64,000 nt of DNA, from NCBI GenBank assembly GCA_036345935.2, contig JADWOT020000002.1:7018140-7082139 (forward strand), written 5' to 3'. Positions 50,945-63,505 of the stretch are shown in pieces. The notes under the pieces are model-generated. The model was given only the letters and a program-made list of their open reading frames with translations, was not told where the DNA came from and searched no databases. Every line of letters begins with the position of its first letter. Positions within the stretch are counted from its first letter, which is position 1. The DNA comes from Taenia hydatigena (Eukaryota > Platyhelminthes > Cestoda > Cyclophyllidea > Taeniidae). Made by a program: the position numbers and the translations under genes.

Positions 50945-51315
50945 TACAATGACGTGGAGAGAGGTGACAGCGACGAAGGCAGTGTCAGTAGAAAGGAAGG
51001 CCTCTAACTACAGCCTTATACACAGAGTCAAAATTCGGAGTGGTGCATTGGTGATCGTGCTGAGGCAGGGTCACATTCTGCTGCATTTTATGAGCTACAT
51101 TGAATATCGCCTTGATTGAAACGCAAAATACTTGGCTTAGCTTAGCCTGCCTTTACATAGCATAGAAAAGCCTTTCGTAGCAAATTCCAGCTTAGGTTTG
51201 TCGAGCCCGATGCATGATGTCGATTTGGGCAACCGTTACAATGCCGACCAATAGTGAGCCAGTGCCCTCTACTTCACCCACTTTGCCTCTGTGCCTGCCT
51301 CCGCCCTTCCAAAAC
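50945..51315 (-). repeat. Partial minus-oriented copy of the large repeat (copy E)
   Basis: Reverse complement of the 3' part of the unit, about 35330-35705 in A. Blocks such as GTGGAGAGAGGTGACAGCG, CACATTCTGCTGCATTTTA and TGCCTCCGCCCTTCC also occur in D (56170-56570). It is more diverged than D. It ends at about 51315, where copy B begins in the opposite orientation. Confidence 0.75.
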
Positions 51316-54300
51316 GGCCCGGGGAGAGACAGGGTGTAGAGGGAATTGGTGGTGACAGAGGGTAGTCAACTGAGCGGTGGTGATGAGCCAGGCACAATAA
51401 AGATGTGATGAAGAGGAAATGTTAGGGCAGTGTGAGGACCGCGTAGAAGGTGTGGGCGAGGTCAAGGATGCCAAAGGAAATAGGAACAAACGTGTATTGG
51501 TGGGTGGAAGTAGATGAAAAGGTAGGTTTGCCTGCCAGTTGACGTCCTTCTCTCCCCCTGTCCTACATCTAGTCCTCATTTCCTCTTCTCAAACCTTTCC
51601 TTTGACTAATTTTTATTTTCGCTCTTTTTTTTCCGTACACCATTCCGAGCCCAGCATCACCAATGCAAGTGCTTATAGATCGCTAGCAGGTGCCCCACTT
51701 CCTCCCTTATCAGTCATGAAGCATTCCTTCTTTCGATTCTCGTTTATTTATTCTATCAGTTCATTCCTACCTTTCTTTTTGTCGATCAGTGTTTCTCTCC
51801 ACTTCCATCTTTCTTCGACTTTTTCTTTGCTTTCCTTCATTCATTCATTTAACAACCCACCTTATTTGCCATTTACACATTTATCCTGCCCATGTCATGC
51901 AACGCGCACTTTTCCTCCTTCTTTCTCCTTTTTCATTCACCTCTACCACTGGCAGCACCACTTATATCGTACTAGTAGACCTACAGCCTTCCTGCCTCAC
52001 AACTACTTATGCACTGCTAGCAGAAATACTTCCCTTCTCTCTGTCCCACCTCCATTCCACATAACTTCCCTATTTCGCTCTCACTCTCCCTTCCTTCCTT
52101 TCTTCCTCGCAATTTCTTTTGCAGCCACTTTTCTTACAACATACTTTACTTCCTTTTTCCCTTCTTTCCTCCTTTCTATCAGCAAATGCTTTTCCATTGA
52201 TAAAACTAAATTCACCATCACAATCATGCATTCTAGCCTTATAACCACCGCTTTTCTTTCCGCATTCCTATCATTTATACATTTACTGCCGGTATCTTAA
52301 TTGCCTTTTTGTATTTTGGTTTCTACTTTCTTATTTTATTTCTTTTTCAAAGCTAGTCCCACTATTCTTCCTATATCCATCTCACTATTATTTCTCTGCC
52401 CTGCCTGCCCCCAATCCTATGGGAGAATTCAATGCATTCCGTTTCAACGATGCCCGCAGTTTTATTAGGTCTGTTTTCTCATTTCATTTTCCTGCCGTCA
52501 GATATATGTGACACGCATTCATTCACGCTTTCCTTACGCTCCCCTTAATTCTATTGTTAATGTCCCTGCAACATTTCAATTCTTCCTTCCACCTTCATTC
52601 GATCATTATCAGTGTATTATTCTATCTCTATTTCGACACTAGCGCCTATCAAATAAGCAATCAATTATCTATTTAAACGACAATGCTTCGCATAAAAATT
52701 GCTTGCATTCCGTCTCATTGTCCCACATATGTAACACACACACACATTTTCTCACCTCGCCGTTTCCCCTTCACAACCTTACCACTGCTACCGTCATTTT
52801 AAGACTCATTCACTCCATCCAGCATTATTCATTCCACTTTTCTACTCTTCTTCCTCCTCACCCATCTCACAGCATCCCCATTAACAAGGGCAGACACTCG
52901 CCTTCCATACACCACATTCCTCTCCTCTTCCTTTCACCCATTCAGCTATCATCACAGATGTCTTATTTTCTCCATTATTTCCTCATACTTCTTTTCTCCC
53001 AGACAAGTTAGTAAGAGCAGTTCTCGTTCGATGATGAGAAGAGAAAGGCGAGCAACAACGGCCTGGGTAGAGTCTACCTGCTCAGCTCCCTTTTCCATGC
53101 AAACTCTACCAACTGCACTTCCCAGTATTTTTCAGGATTCGCCTTTTCTTCCCTGCTTCCTCCTTTCGTTGCGCTTTGCTTGCACAAGTTAAAGCTATTG
53201 TACCTTAATCCAACCCTTTCTTCCTTATCCTACCTGTCACCTCCCTTCTCCTACTTACGCCTTCTAAGTAGTAGTAGAAGTAGTGGGTGCCTCCTAATCA
53301 ATCCTCCATCTTCTCCTCTCCATAACGCCCTCCGATACCTCCGACTAAGACAAACCCTTGCCTTTCCTGAAATTCACCCTCTTCCTCTAATTCAGTCATC
53401 ATGGCTGACGTCTCATTTCTCCTCTTCTTACTCCCTTCTTCACCAACCGGATAACAAGAAGAGTTGGCTGGCACGAACAGGTCATGTGGATAAGTAGGCA
53501 GCGAGAGCGTTCCACTCACCACCACCATCTCCGCTCCCTACGCAGTGTTTACCCGCTTGCTCCACCTCCTGCTTACTCGCTCGCACCACACACAATCCGT
53601 CCGTCAATCATTGGTCGGTCGACCGGTTGGCGGGTGGTTGGGTGGATGGATGGATGAGTAGATGGATGAATGTGGATGTGGATGAAGTGCGTGCGGGTGT
53701 GATAAATTACCTGGTTGATCCTGCCGAAACACGCCATGGTGTCAGCTGGCGCTGATGAAGGCACTACAATAAAGTGATGCCACTGGTGGGCCCGTAGTGG
53801 TTCACAAGACCTCCTAGACACTGGATGAAGGCTGATGATGCTAGAAAGTATGATGACTTCGGTATTCTGTGGGCAACGTGTTGCAGTGGTGGTTAAAAGT
53901 AATTTTGTCGCGTTTTGACGAATGAAGCAATGGGATGTGCAAAACTGGCGGATGGTGTGAAGGGGGTTAAGTTTGTAGTGGCTGCTATCAATAAGTGATA
54001 ATCCTGTAGTCCAGATGAAAGTGCACTATAGTAGCACAGGTGCATTGCGGAGCGTGATTCTACTGTGAAGCCAGTTGGTAGGACATGAGAGTGCTGGTGA
54101 TCGGAAGAGGCTTAGTGGCAACAAAGGAGATGGTGCGAATGGTGTTGTGGACAATGTGTTGCGATGGTGAATGGGTGGGTACTTCTGTCGAGTTTCGACA
54201 CACCAAGCAAGGAAGCGAAGAGAATGGTGGGAAAGCAAGGCGGTGACAGGCAGCGTATAGAAGGTGAAGTATGCGCGAAATCTTGTGGTCTGTGATAATG

Positions 54301-55705
54301 CAGTTCAGACTATGTGTGCAAGCTGCAAGTATTTGACTGGTCCTACAAGAGCCAAAATGGAAAGCAAAGAGAAGCACGTAGGAGGCAGAGTAAGAAGCGC
54401 ATACCCACTGTTGTCCGAAAATGCAGCGATCTTCCGATTAGCCAATCAGCACCATGCAAACAGGCAAGCAGGCTTCCTCACAGAACGCGAGGAGAGCGAT
54501 GGTGACGTATAGACTTGTATGCTTGTCGCCTTATCAGTCTGTATTGATGGAGAAAAGCGCGACGATCTAAAGGCAGTGAGATTGTAGAATTGAGCCTTTT
54601 ATGGCCATTTTGGGCATATTCCGACAACGAAAAAATCCAAACAAACAAATTACTGTATTTTAGGACGAATTATTGGACGTCGACTGCATTGTCCCCAGCA
54701 GCAGAAGAATATGGATGGAAAGAAGACAAATAAGTGAAGGATAACTATATGAAGACAGGTGATATAATGAGATGTAAATGCTAAATTCGCTATATTCAAC
54801 CAGATTAGCAGGTGTTAATTAACAAACATTTGTAATTCTCAACCACATTCATGTTCACCACTTCAGCATTATCTTGTCAAGATGTATATTTATCGGATGT
54901 CTGTTGCATGATACACAGGCAGTCGTTTATTTAACGCAACTCTATTCAACTGAAACGTGTCTGAACTCACAAATGCAAAAGATGGTTTGTTCCGAAACAA
55001 CTAACTTTGATCCTCAGCACACCTGGAGCAAAAATAATAATTTGTAGAACAGGAATTATTGTCAAACTCATAATCAACATAGAACGCTTAGTCTAAAATC
55101 CTAAAAAAATACAATGCCCGCAACCCATTTATTTGCCTTACTTAACCCACAATGCTTGATACTTTGCCATGTTGTTAAGAGCATGTCTTCACTTGACAAC
55201 CGAGGTAGTGCTTGTACACGACAGTGGTGCGCATTTGGAGAGCGATACTGCCGATGGCTAGGGTCTGAATAAGGCCTTGTGGTAGTAAGGGGGATGGCGG
55301 TAGTGGTACCGTGTGGCGAATGTGTGGTGATGGTAAATGGATGGGTATCTTAGCCAAACTCTAAATGCATTAAGTCTGGAGGTAAAGCAGATGGTAAGAT
55401 AAGCAAGGCGATGTGAGGCAGAGGGTTGGAAATTATGCTTGCGACGAAATCAGTATCGGACTTCTTCCGTGTGAAGTTTTCATGGTTAGTACTGATATAG
55501 CTCGGACTGTGAATAAGAACTGACGTTGTTTCACTGGTTCTACACGGGTCATGGGGAAGGGCGGAGGCAGGCATAGAGGAAAAGTGAAGTAGAGGGCACT
55601 AGCTCTCTATTGGTTGGCATTGCAATGGTTGTCTAACTAGACAGCTCGCATTGGGCTCATAAAACTAAGTCAAGATTTGCTACGTCAGGCTTTTCCATGC
55701 TATGC
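51316..55705 (+). repeat. Large repeat family, copy B
   Basis: Aligns with A from the GTGAGGACCGCGTAGAAG block through the pyrimidine-rich section, the CA run, the ATGG microsatellite and the 18S-like motif to CCATGCTATGC at 55705. There it stops and copy D starts inverted. The A-type 3' section (35440-36150) is missing from B itself. The 253-codon frame at 51539-52300 is a pyrimidine-bias artefact. 54364-55705 forms the left arm of a palindrome with D. Confidence 0.85.
53709..53725 (+). other. 18S rRNA 5'-end signature, copy B
   Basis: ACCTGGTTGATCCTGCC again, followed by GAAACACGCCATGGTG as in A and C. Flanking bases have diverged (TAAATT before it here, TAAACT in A) while the 17-base motif is unchanged. 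Confidence 0.85.
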
Positions 55706-57746
55706 CGCTAGATATAATTGAAAGCTCAAATCATAAATCGTCTAATTTTACCCATTTGTCGCACTTGCAGCTCAAAAAGAAGTACTTTGGTGAATCTCAA
55801 GTGCAATAGAGCTGATTGGCTGAAGCTCAGACAAAGCCTTTCCTTCTTTCCACTCACCTCATTGTGGTGCATAAGAACTTATTTAATTCAGTTTTAGCAG
55901 CCTGTCTTAACCTGATGTTTCTTCATTATTACAAAACTCAACTCAGGACACCCTACCACACTTGGTAAAATCACAAAGCAAACGAGGACACGGCAAACAA
56001 TATTGTGTGAAAGCATTGAGCGCGATTACTTCTCTCTTGCACCGTCGTGCTGCTCGTCAACCCAACGCCTGTGAGTGGAACGGGGCAGAAGGAAGCCATC
56101 TGGCTGCATTTTGTGCATCCAAAAGCGGAGCAATAATTTGCCTCCCATGTGTGTGGTCCACAATGTCGTGGAGAGGGGTGACAGCGATGAAGGCAGTGAG
56201 AGTGGGAGGGAAGGCCTCTACAGCCTTGTGCACGGAGGCAAAACTCGGAGTGGTGCATTAGCGAAAGTGCTGGGGCGGGGTCATATTCTGCTGCATTTTA
56301 CGGGTCGAATTAAAAGTCGCCTTGAATAAAACGCCTCTACTTTTTGTCTTGTCTAAGCGGTGTGACACGACGGCTAAAGATTTGGCGTGGCTTAGCTTGT
56401 CTTCGCATAGCATGGAAAAGCCTGACGTAGCAAATCTTGACTTAGTTTTATGAGCCCACTGCGAGATGTCTAGTTAGACAACCATTGCAATGCCAACCAA
56501 TAGAGAGCTAGTGCCCTCTACTTCACTTTTCCTCTATGCCTGCCTCCGCCCTTCCCCATGACCCGTGTAGAACCAGTGAAACAACGTCAGTTCTTATTCA
56601 CAGTCCGAGCTATATCAGTACTAACCATGAAAACTTCACACGGAAGAAGTCCGATACTGATTTCGTCGCAAGCATAATTTCCAACCCTCTGCCTCACATC
56701 GCCTTGCTTATCTTACCATCTGCTTTACCTCCAGACTTAATGCATTTAGAGTTTGGCTAAGATACCCATCCATTTACCATCACCACACATTCGCCACACG
56801 GTACCACTACCGCCATCCCCCTTACTACCACAAGGCCTTATTCAGACCCTAGCCATCGGCAGTATCGCTCTCCAAATGCGCACCACTGTCGTGTACAAGC
56901 ACTACCTCGGTTGTCAAGTGAAGACATGCTCTTAACAACATGGCAAAGTATCAAGCATTGTGGGTTAAGTAAGGCAAATAAATGGGTTGCGGGCATTGTA
57001 TTTTTTTAGGATTTTAGACTAAGCGTTCTATGTTGATTATGAGTTTGACAATAATTCCTGTTCTACAAATTATTATTTTTGCTCCAGGTGTGCTGAGGAT
57101 CAAAGTTAGTTGTTTCGGAACAAACCATCTTTTGCATTTGTGAGTTCAGACACGTTTCAGTTGAATAGAGTTGCGTTAAATAAACGACTGCCTGTGTATC
57201 ATGCAACAGACATCCGATAAATATACATCTTGACAAGATAATGCTGAAGTGGTGAACATGAATGTGGTTGAGAATTACAAATGTTTGTTAATTAACACCT
57301 GCTAATCTGGTTGAATATAGCGAATTTAGCATTTACATCTCATTATATCACCTGTCTTCATATATTTATCCTTCACTTATTTGTCTTCTTTCCATCCATA
57401 TTCTTCTGCTGCTGGGGACAATGCAGTCGACGTCCAATAATTCGTCCTAAAATACAGTAATTTGTTTGTTTGGATTTTTTCGTTGTCGGAATATGCCCAA
57501 AATGGCCATAAAAGGCTCAATTCTACAATCTCACTGCCTTTAGATCGTCGCGCTTTTCTCCATCAATACAGACTGATAAGGCGACAAGCATACAAGTCTA
57601 TACGTCACCATCGCTCTCCTCGCGTTCTGTGAGGAAGCCTGCTTGCCTGTTTGCATGGTGCTGATTGGCTAATCGGAAGATCGCTGCATTTTCGGACAAC
57701 AGTGGGTATGCGCTTCTTACTCCACCTCCTACATGCTTCTCTTTGC
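54364..57746. repeat. Near-perfect palindrome: two 1,342-base arms around a 699-base spacer
   Basis: The left arm 54364-55705 (end of copy B) is the reverse complement of the right arm 56405-57746 (copy D). The arms have exactly equal length and match almost base for base. Mismatches I noticed are two near the centre (AGCTCGCATTG versus ATCTCGCAGTG) and a few near the outer end. Two frames of 74 and 60 codons occur unchanged in both arms (55350-55574/56536-56760 and 55175-55357/56753-56935). The spacer 55706-56404 is the part of copy D that B lacks. Confidence 0.9.
55710..57746 (-). repeat. Large repeat family, copy D
   Basis: Reverse complement of the unit from about 36150 back to about 34035 in A coordinates. 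It starts (as the unit's 3' end) near GATATAATTGAAAGCTC, matching A's GAGCTTTCCATTATATC. It ends at CTCTTTGC, after which unrelated DNA follows. Confidence 0.85.
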
Positions 57747-58165
57747 AGTAAGGAAAGTGGTATGCTGGTATTATATGCGGCTCACGGTGAGACGAATTGC
57801 GGAAATCGTGAGATGAACCATCATCACCATAAGAAAAAGTAATTGTGCACGTAAAAATTGTATGATTTGTCAAACAATTTTATCTCGATCAAAAAAGCTG
57901 CGAGGAAGTGGGTAAAATGAATGAATGCTCGTATGGATGGGAGGAAGGGCTTCTATTTATGGGTTATATGTAGTGGCGATGGTGCGCGCTGTCACAATCA
58001 CCATCAACACGCCGAGTGGCAAAGTTGTGATGCGACCAGACGCTGAGTGAGTGCTCCGGCTATGAGGGCAGCATTTACTTCTCTGTCTGCATGCTTTGCA
58101 CGTGCAGCGTGCCAGTAGTGACCAGACAGCTGACAATCAAATGGTGAGACAACCGATTAACTCAA
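57747..58165. other. Flank of copy D, nothing recognised
   Basis: Sequence abruptly leaves the repeat at 57747. A short frame with a histidine cluster (57651-57842 plus) crosses the boundary and is not convincing as a gene. Confidence 0.4.
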
Positions 58166-58374
58166 GTGCTTAGGTCACATCCCAGGCTAGGTTGTGCGAT
58201 CACGACTACCAGCAAGACGCATTTTAGAGTTCGACTTCTCTTCGTCTACTCCCCATTGGCCTCTTTTGTTTGGGTCGCCGGCTTTTATCCTAGCCTTTTC
58301 TTTATCACCAGATCCATGCTGGACTCTGTGGGCACGATGCTGAGGAAAGATGGGAGCTCTAATGCTAATGGCAC
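58166..58374 (+). CDS. Possible exon with hydrophobic segment, followed by a consensus donor
   Basis: The plus-strand frame reads SPLASFVWVAGFYPSLFFIT, one plausible membrane span, then LDSVGTMLRKDG. It meets GTAAGT, an ideal donor, at 58375. The next plus-strand frame (58432-58647, LNFFALSRGFCLLDAAAG) could be part of the same gene, but no acceptor gave a matching phase. The minus strand is also open here. No family is recognised. Confidence 0.22.
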
Positions 58375-58649
58375 GTAAGTCGTCAAAGAAACAGAGGCAT
58401 CCGTCACAATGCAGATCAGACAGTTGATCATTTGCACGAAGAAGAGGAGAAAAAGAACTCGACAGGATTGTCAGATACAAAGTTTACCAGATTCCAGCAG
58501 ATACTCAATTTCTTTGCCTTGTCTAGAGGTTTCTGTCTGCTCGATGCTGCCGCTGGTGTACGTCTGACTGTGAGACGCCTTGACTGCATACAGGCGACGA
58601 TTAAAGTGGCCATTTTCCAACTGGTCTGGATACCGAGCATGGTTTGAGA

Positions 58650-61600
58650 TAACCGCAGACTACTCATACGCATTGGTAAGTTCCCATCCTGTCTGATCTT
58701 TCATTCAAAAGACGTGTGAAAGCAAAAGTGACTTCATGCCTCAAAATGGAGTGGATGTAGTTGGTAGTTGTGCATTTCTAGATAGTTAAAAGGGATTGAA
58801 ATTCATGGATTAAGTCGACTTCCTTAAGGTCGAGGCGAAATTCAGCAAAGGAAGTAAGAGAAGCAGGCTTCAGATTACAAATTGCCCTGTGCGTTCCATT
58901 GGTAGAGCGATTTCGCTTGGTCATCGCAACGCTTCATACAAAATAGCTTAAAAATTTGCCTAGACGGTGAAAATTCATCTTTTTTTAAAATTGATTTTCC
59001 TGATTTGTAGACAAAGCTAAAACTAATCAGAAATTTAAAAAAAATCTATTCCTTAAAATTGTTTAAGTTAGATTCTGACAATCTTGATGCAGTTGGTAAG
59101 AGAGGTGTTTTGTTTAGATACATGAAACTTGAATTATGGATAAAGACGGTGCCTTATTCTCTGGGTTTCCTACAATCATGAATTAAAATGGACAGATGTA
59201 CCGGTTTTACCTTTCGTGCTTCAACATTTACACTTTAGGAAGGGAACCGATGTGCTGTTTGCAATCGATAATTAGATTGTTACCACTTCCACCACAGCAC
59301 CAAATTCTGTGTTCCCTACTAAGCACAAGTTTTGCCCTCGCTTATTTGTAAAATGAAGTGTTACCTTATCCGATTTAGTGTTGCCGTTTAGTTTTGATGT
59401 CGCACACAGCATACCACTTTGGGAAAAAATTGAACGAATTATGAGGTAAGCATCTAGGGTTTAACTTAAGTCCGAAATCTTGCAGTTCAACAAGCTCAGT
59501 AACGATTATTTTGCAGAGCTTGCCATAAAGGCCACTTTAACGCGCCCTCTTCAAGAATATGTTTGTCTCAATAAATGAGTTTAGAAAAAAGGAATCTATA
59601 AAAGCGGGGAATCGTAACTTGTTGTCAGAATCTGAAATTTGGGCCAACGAGTGAAAAATGAAAGAAGGCGTAAATGAAAAAACTCGATCATTCCAAAGAG
59701 AAAATATACATGACTACACAGTTAACAGGAGAATTGGTAAGCTGCCATGGCGAATGGTGGTGGTGACAGCGGTAACGCAGGCAGTGTTGGTTAGTGTTGA
59801 TAAATGGAAACTTGTGAATGGTGAATGATGCATTCATGCAAAGGGGAAGTCTGTAATGGAAAAGGGTATGTCCGGCAAGCAAAAGTTATCGTCTCATCGG
59901 ATGGCTCAGTTGACAATATCCACTAAATTACGTGGATATTTAAGCAAGTACCGACGCCATTAAAATGAACAGGGTTCCAGTGTCTGCAAAAGTCAGATCA
60001 GAGTCTCCACTTTCTTTTTCCCACGCCTTCCCCTTTGTTCCCCTGTATTCATCATTTCCTGCACCTTCTTCCTCTTTCACTTATAAACATCCTGTGTGGG
60101 TCATCACATAACAAAAAGAAAACCTAGGCAAAATTTAGTAGAAACTGGCAATGCAAGTGCTACGAGAGATGTGGCCTCTAATAGGTTTCTAAAATAGCAT
60201 GCAGGGTTCGACGGAAACATTGCAAGCGCTAGCTTACCAGCAGATAGTGTTTTAATTGATTTGACATAATACAAGTCTCTTCTATCTTCTTTGGAGGCTT
60301 TAAAAGTAGAATGTATGAACTGTAAGGACCCAGTATCTTAGAAGTAATTGCTCCGAACGAAAGTCGACGCTTTTGCAAATAGAGGGGCTGGAGGGGGGAT
60401 TCGGTTTCTTAAACGGTTTGATTTGGTCTGCATGGGGTTCAGCCAGACCTTGGATGTTCCAACTAAGCTGATAGGTCAAGGGGTCCACGGGGCTCCGATT
60501 AAAGTGCCGTGATAGCAGTTCTGCCTCGTTAGCAGCATTCATCGTCGTTACTAGAAAGTAGGCAATAATTGCGCTGTTCATTCGAGTTGCTTCTTTTTCC
60601 AAATTAGCCACGAAAATGCAGAAATCCAGACAACCTCAAGAGTGCCCATTCAACATTTGAGAATCCTTTGTGTCAAGGTCTCTTCGCTACGTCTGGCAAA
60701 GTTTATATCATGGCTCACAGGTACAGAGTGTGCTGCCATTTGAGAGGAGGACAGATTGTGACTTGCGCAAGACATGTCCACTTCAGCTGATGCGGGGTCG
60801 ATCCGCCGGTGCTCTATCATAACTAAGACATAGATTTCAGCGATATTTGCCCGAATGTGAGGAGCATATAGTGATGTGTCAATGACTTTTAATGATTTCT
60901 GCTACACAATCAGCCCTGCTATGCTAAAAATGTTCACTAGGTAGCACTTATGCTCAAACGATTAATTATTTGCTTAATTGAAAATAAGAACCATGCAACG
61001 TTATCTGCGTTGGTGACCCAATGCATTTTTAGGCGGTGAACTGCAAGCTGTCTCGGCTTGGCATTACATTTTACACTTTATTTAGCGACAATTAAAACAG
61101 TGCGTAACTGTCTGTGCACAGACATGGTTGCAGGGTGATTGGTAGGTCTTCGTACAATTCCGGGTTTACAGCTTATGCCATAACGAAATTGTGACTAGTC
61201 TATGAGAGTCAGGGCATTACTTAATTGCTTCATTTAAAGCGCACTAGTTTGCAGCTAAAAATTCGTCTCAAAATATACCAAGTAATTGCGGTCCAAAGTT
61301 TGATCTTCTGATACCATTCCGGAAGTGCAAAAATAAGACGAGAACGCTGCTGTGTTTAATGTAATTCAGCCGGAATGCTGCGAATTTCCCACACAGACAT
61401 CTTACTAGATCTGCAAGATATTATCGCCTATCCATTTCACTTCTATGGCAGAATGGTCAACAGAAATGGATTGCATCACTGGGGGTATTGTGTCAATAAA
61501 ACAAAATTAAAATAAGCTGATCACATTCCACGTTTGTGACTTCTTTAAAACGCCAAAATTCAAGTGCGTTTTGCACTTTTGCTGCATTTTACGCGTGGTT

Positions 61601-62650
61601 TTTGTAGCAAGTCAACCATAGTAGTATAGATGGGATCAAGTAAGTGCTGCACACTACATAACGGTGTGTCTCTTGTGGGTCTTCGTGTTGTTATTGGATC
61701 CAAATAAGTGATCTTATTAACGCGGCCACATGCTGCCTACCACAATGCAGACAGCACGGGTCGCTGAACATGACCCACTACCTGGCACGTTATAACAGTG
61801 TGTGCATAACCTCAAGCTCTCGCTTACCTGCTGGTAGTGCTTTTGTTATACAGCTGCATGGCTATACACTGACGTAATCTTTGAATGCTTCGAGACAAAC
61901 CTAGTAACGTTTGTTGGGCTGTAGTCGGTCAGGATTGACTGCTCCAAGCCAGAAATCAGTGGTTGACGGAAATGGGTCTCCAGACAAATCAGCTGCCATT
62001 ACACTTAGTACGGTTTGGTTGGCGACAAGCTTGGTTAGGTTGTGGATGCCCCAACGTGATTGACAGGCCCAAGGATCTACGCGATCCCATTAGAAGCAGC
62101 GCGAAAACGGAGTCCCTTCTGCTTTGTTCGCCCTTGCCATCATCAGGTTCTCAATGAAAAAATGCTAGGTGTTGCTATTTGACACCGAAATCTTACTGCT
62201 AACATCTTGACAGTAATAGTAGTGACTAAATTGTCCTCACAATATACATGCTCTTAGGATGTGGAATCCCGCCTGGTCTTCCAGCCAAGAATAATTGCAA
62301 GCGAGTGCCATCATTCAAAAAAGCCTTTTATTTTTAGTTTCGCGTGCTCTGTAGAAATAATCAAGACAAGACTGTTCGACTGATTTTTGTGCATTTTTTG
62401 TGTCAAAAAGTCTTGCGCAACCTGAATAGCGACTGCTGTTTACTGTAAAACTCATGTCAATTGTTCACGCATTGAAGGGCTGAAATGTGGAGGGGTAGAG
62501 ACTTGGCACTCATACTATAACCCCCACGCTCAGAACCGCATTTCTTCAAGCAAACTAAATCCCGTCTTAAAAACCGCCATTGTTTAGTTATGGAGAGTAT
62601 TTGAGGTCGAGGTATAAAATGATGCTGATGTTAAAACCGCATTGCAACTT
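58650..62650. other. Intergenic DNA, nothing recognised
   Basis: No domain, repeat unit or RNA gene was identified. 60000-60090 is pyrimidine-rich on the plus strand. The frame 61963-62157 plus is GC-rich but unrecognised. Confidence 0.4.
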
Positions 62651-62652
62651 TG

Positions 62653-62967
62653 CTACGTCAACGCTCTGAGGGCGCATGTAGACAATGTGGGCTGAAGTCT
62701 GAGTCTCGGTACGATCCACAGTACGCTGTGCACTGTGTGAGGTAAAACACGCCTTTCTTGCATCTGTTTTGTCAGATTCAACTTCAGAGACGCATTGTTA
62801 CTGACCCGAGCTTCTTTGCGGGAAGGTCCATACATTTTAATGAATGTTGCAAACTCAAAATCGCATTGTGGTTTAAGAGAGCAACTTCTTATGTCCCCTT
62901 TATGGATCCTCATAATTTCGGGTAGATTAAAGAATAGCAAAAGGTGCTTTTGATTTAAGTTTAGCAT
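62653..62967 (-). CDS. Unrecognised 104-codon open frame
   Basis: An ATG-initiated minus-strand frame (MLNLNQKHLLLFFNLPEIMR at the start, later ASLKLNLTKQMQERRV) with no stop and balanced composition. No domain or splice partner was found. Coding status is undecided. Confidence 0.22.
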   Translation of the reverse strand: MLNLNQKHLLLFFNLPEIMRIHKGDIRSCSLKPQCDFEFATFIKMYGPSRKEARVSNNASLKLNLTKQMQERRVLPHTVHSVLWIVPRLRLQPTLSTCALRALT

Positions 62968-63289
62968 AGTTCTACATCTACCGTAGCATCAATTTGTCCT
63001 GTTGACAAGTGCTAGAAGCTCTGAATCATTAGTATCCTAGATGTGTAGGTGGTCTGGGCAACCTGTAGTGTGTTCTAAGATCACCGGTGTAGTACTTGAA
63101 TCTCTGTTTTTTAGAAGGTGTACTTTTAGTAAATTGCAACGGGAAACAAAGGCAAATTCTTTTACATTTTCCAGCGGCCCAAAGTGTGATCAGCCTTTCT
63201 TTATAGGTGCTATAGTTGTCACAATTTTTCCCCAAAACTGCGAGTAGTCTCGAGGCAACGGGAGATGGCATTGCTGAATTTTTAACCAG

Positions 63290-63505
63290 GTGGAGCAGTA
63301 ACTACACGTACTAAGAATTTGTCCATGATTTTGGGACATGTGAGCAGTGAGGTAAGAATGGCATCAATGACTTCCAGCAAAGTTTCCTGCTTTTCAGCTC
63401 TCTTTTGTGAAGGAGTTATGCTTGAACATGGCGATTTTGTCTTCATCCTCGGTCGTCGCGGAAGACTCAAATATATGTTGGCCCTCGATATTGACTCCTT
63501 TCTGA
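63290..63505 (+). CDS. Possible C-terminal exon pair of an unidentified gene
   Basis: An acceptor (TGAATTTTTAACCAG) ends at 63289. The frame VTTRTKNLSMILGHVSSE then runs to a consensus donor GAG|GTAAGA at 63352. A 46-base intron ends in a strong acceptor, TTTCCTGCTTTTCAG, at 63397. The second piece continues in phase with LSFVKELCLNMAILSSSSVV and terminates at 63503-63505. The matched splice signals and helical-looking sequence support a real 3' end, but I do not recognise the protein. The opposite strand is also partly open (63282-63470 minus, containing LLEVIDAILTSLLTCPKIMD), so orientation is not certain. Confidence 0.35.

Noticed and set aside
51539..52300. 253-codon plus frame in copy B with many hydrophobic residues
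   Set aside because: Same composition artefact. Apparent membrane spans come from TTY/CTY codons, with no conserved start or domain.
60780..60830. tRNA-like T-arm (GCGGGGTCGATCCGCCGG)
   Set aside because: No acceptor stem, D-arm or anticodon arm could be folded at the right distances, and the T-loop is not standard.
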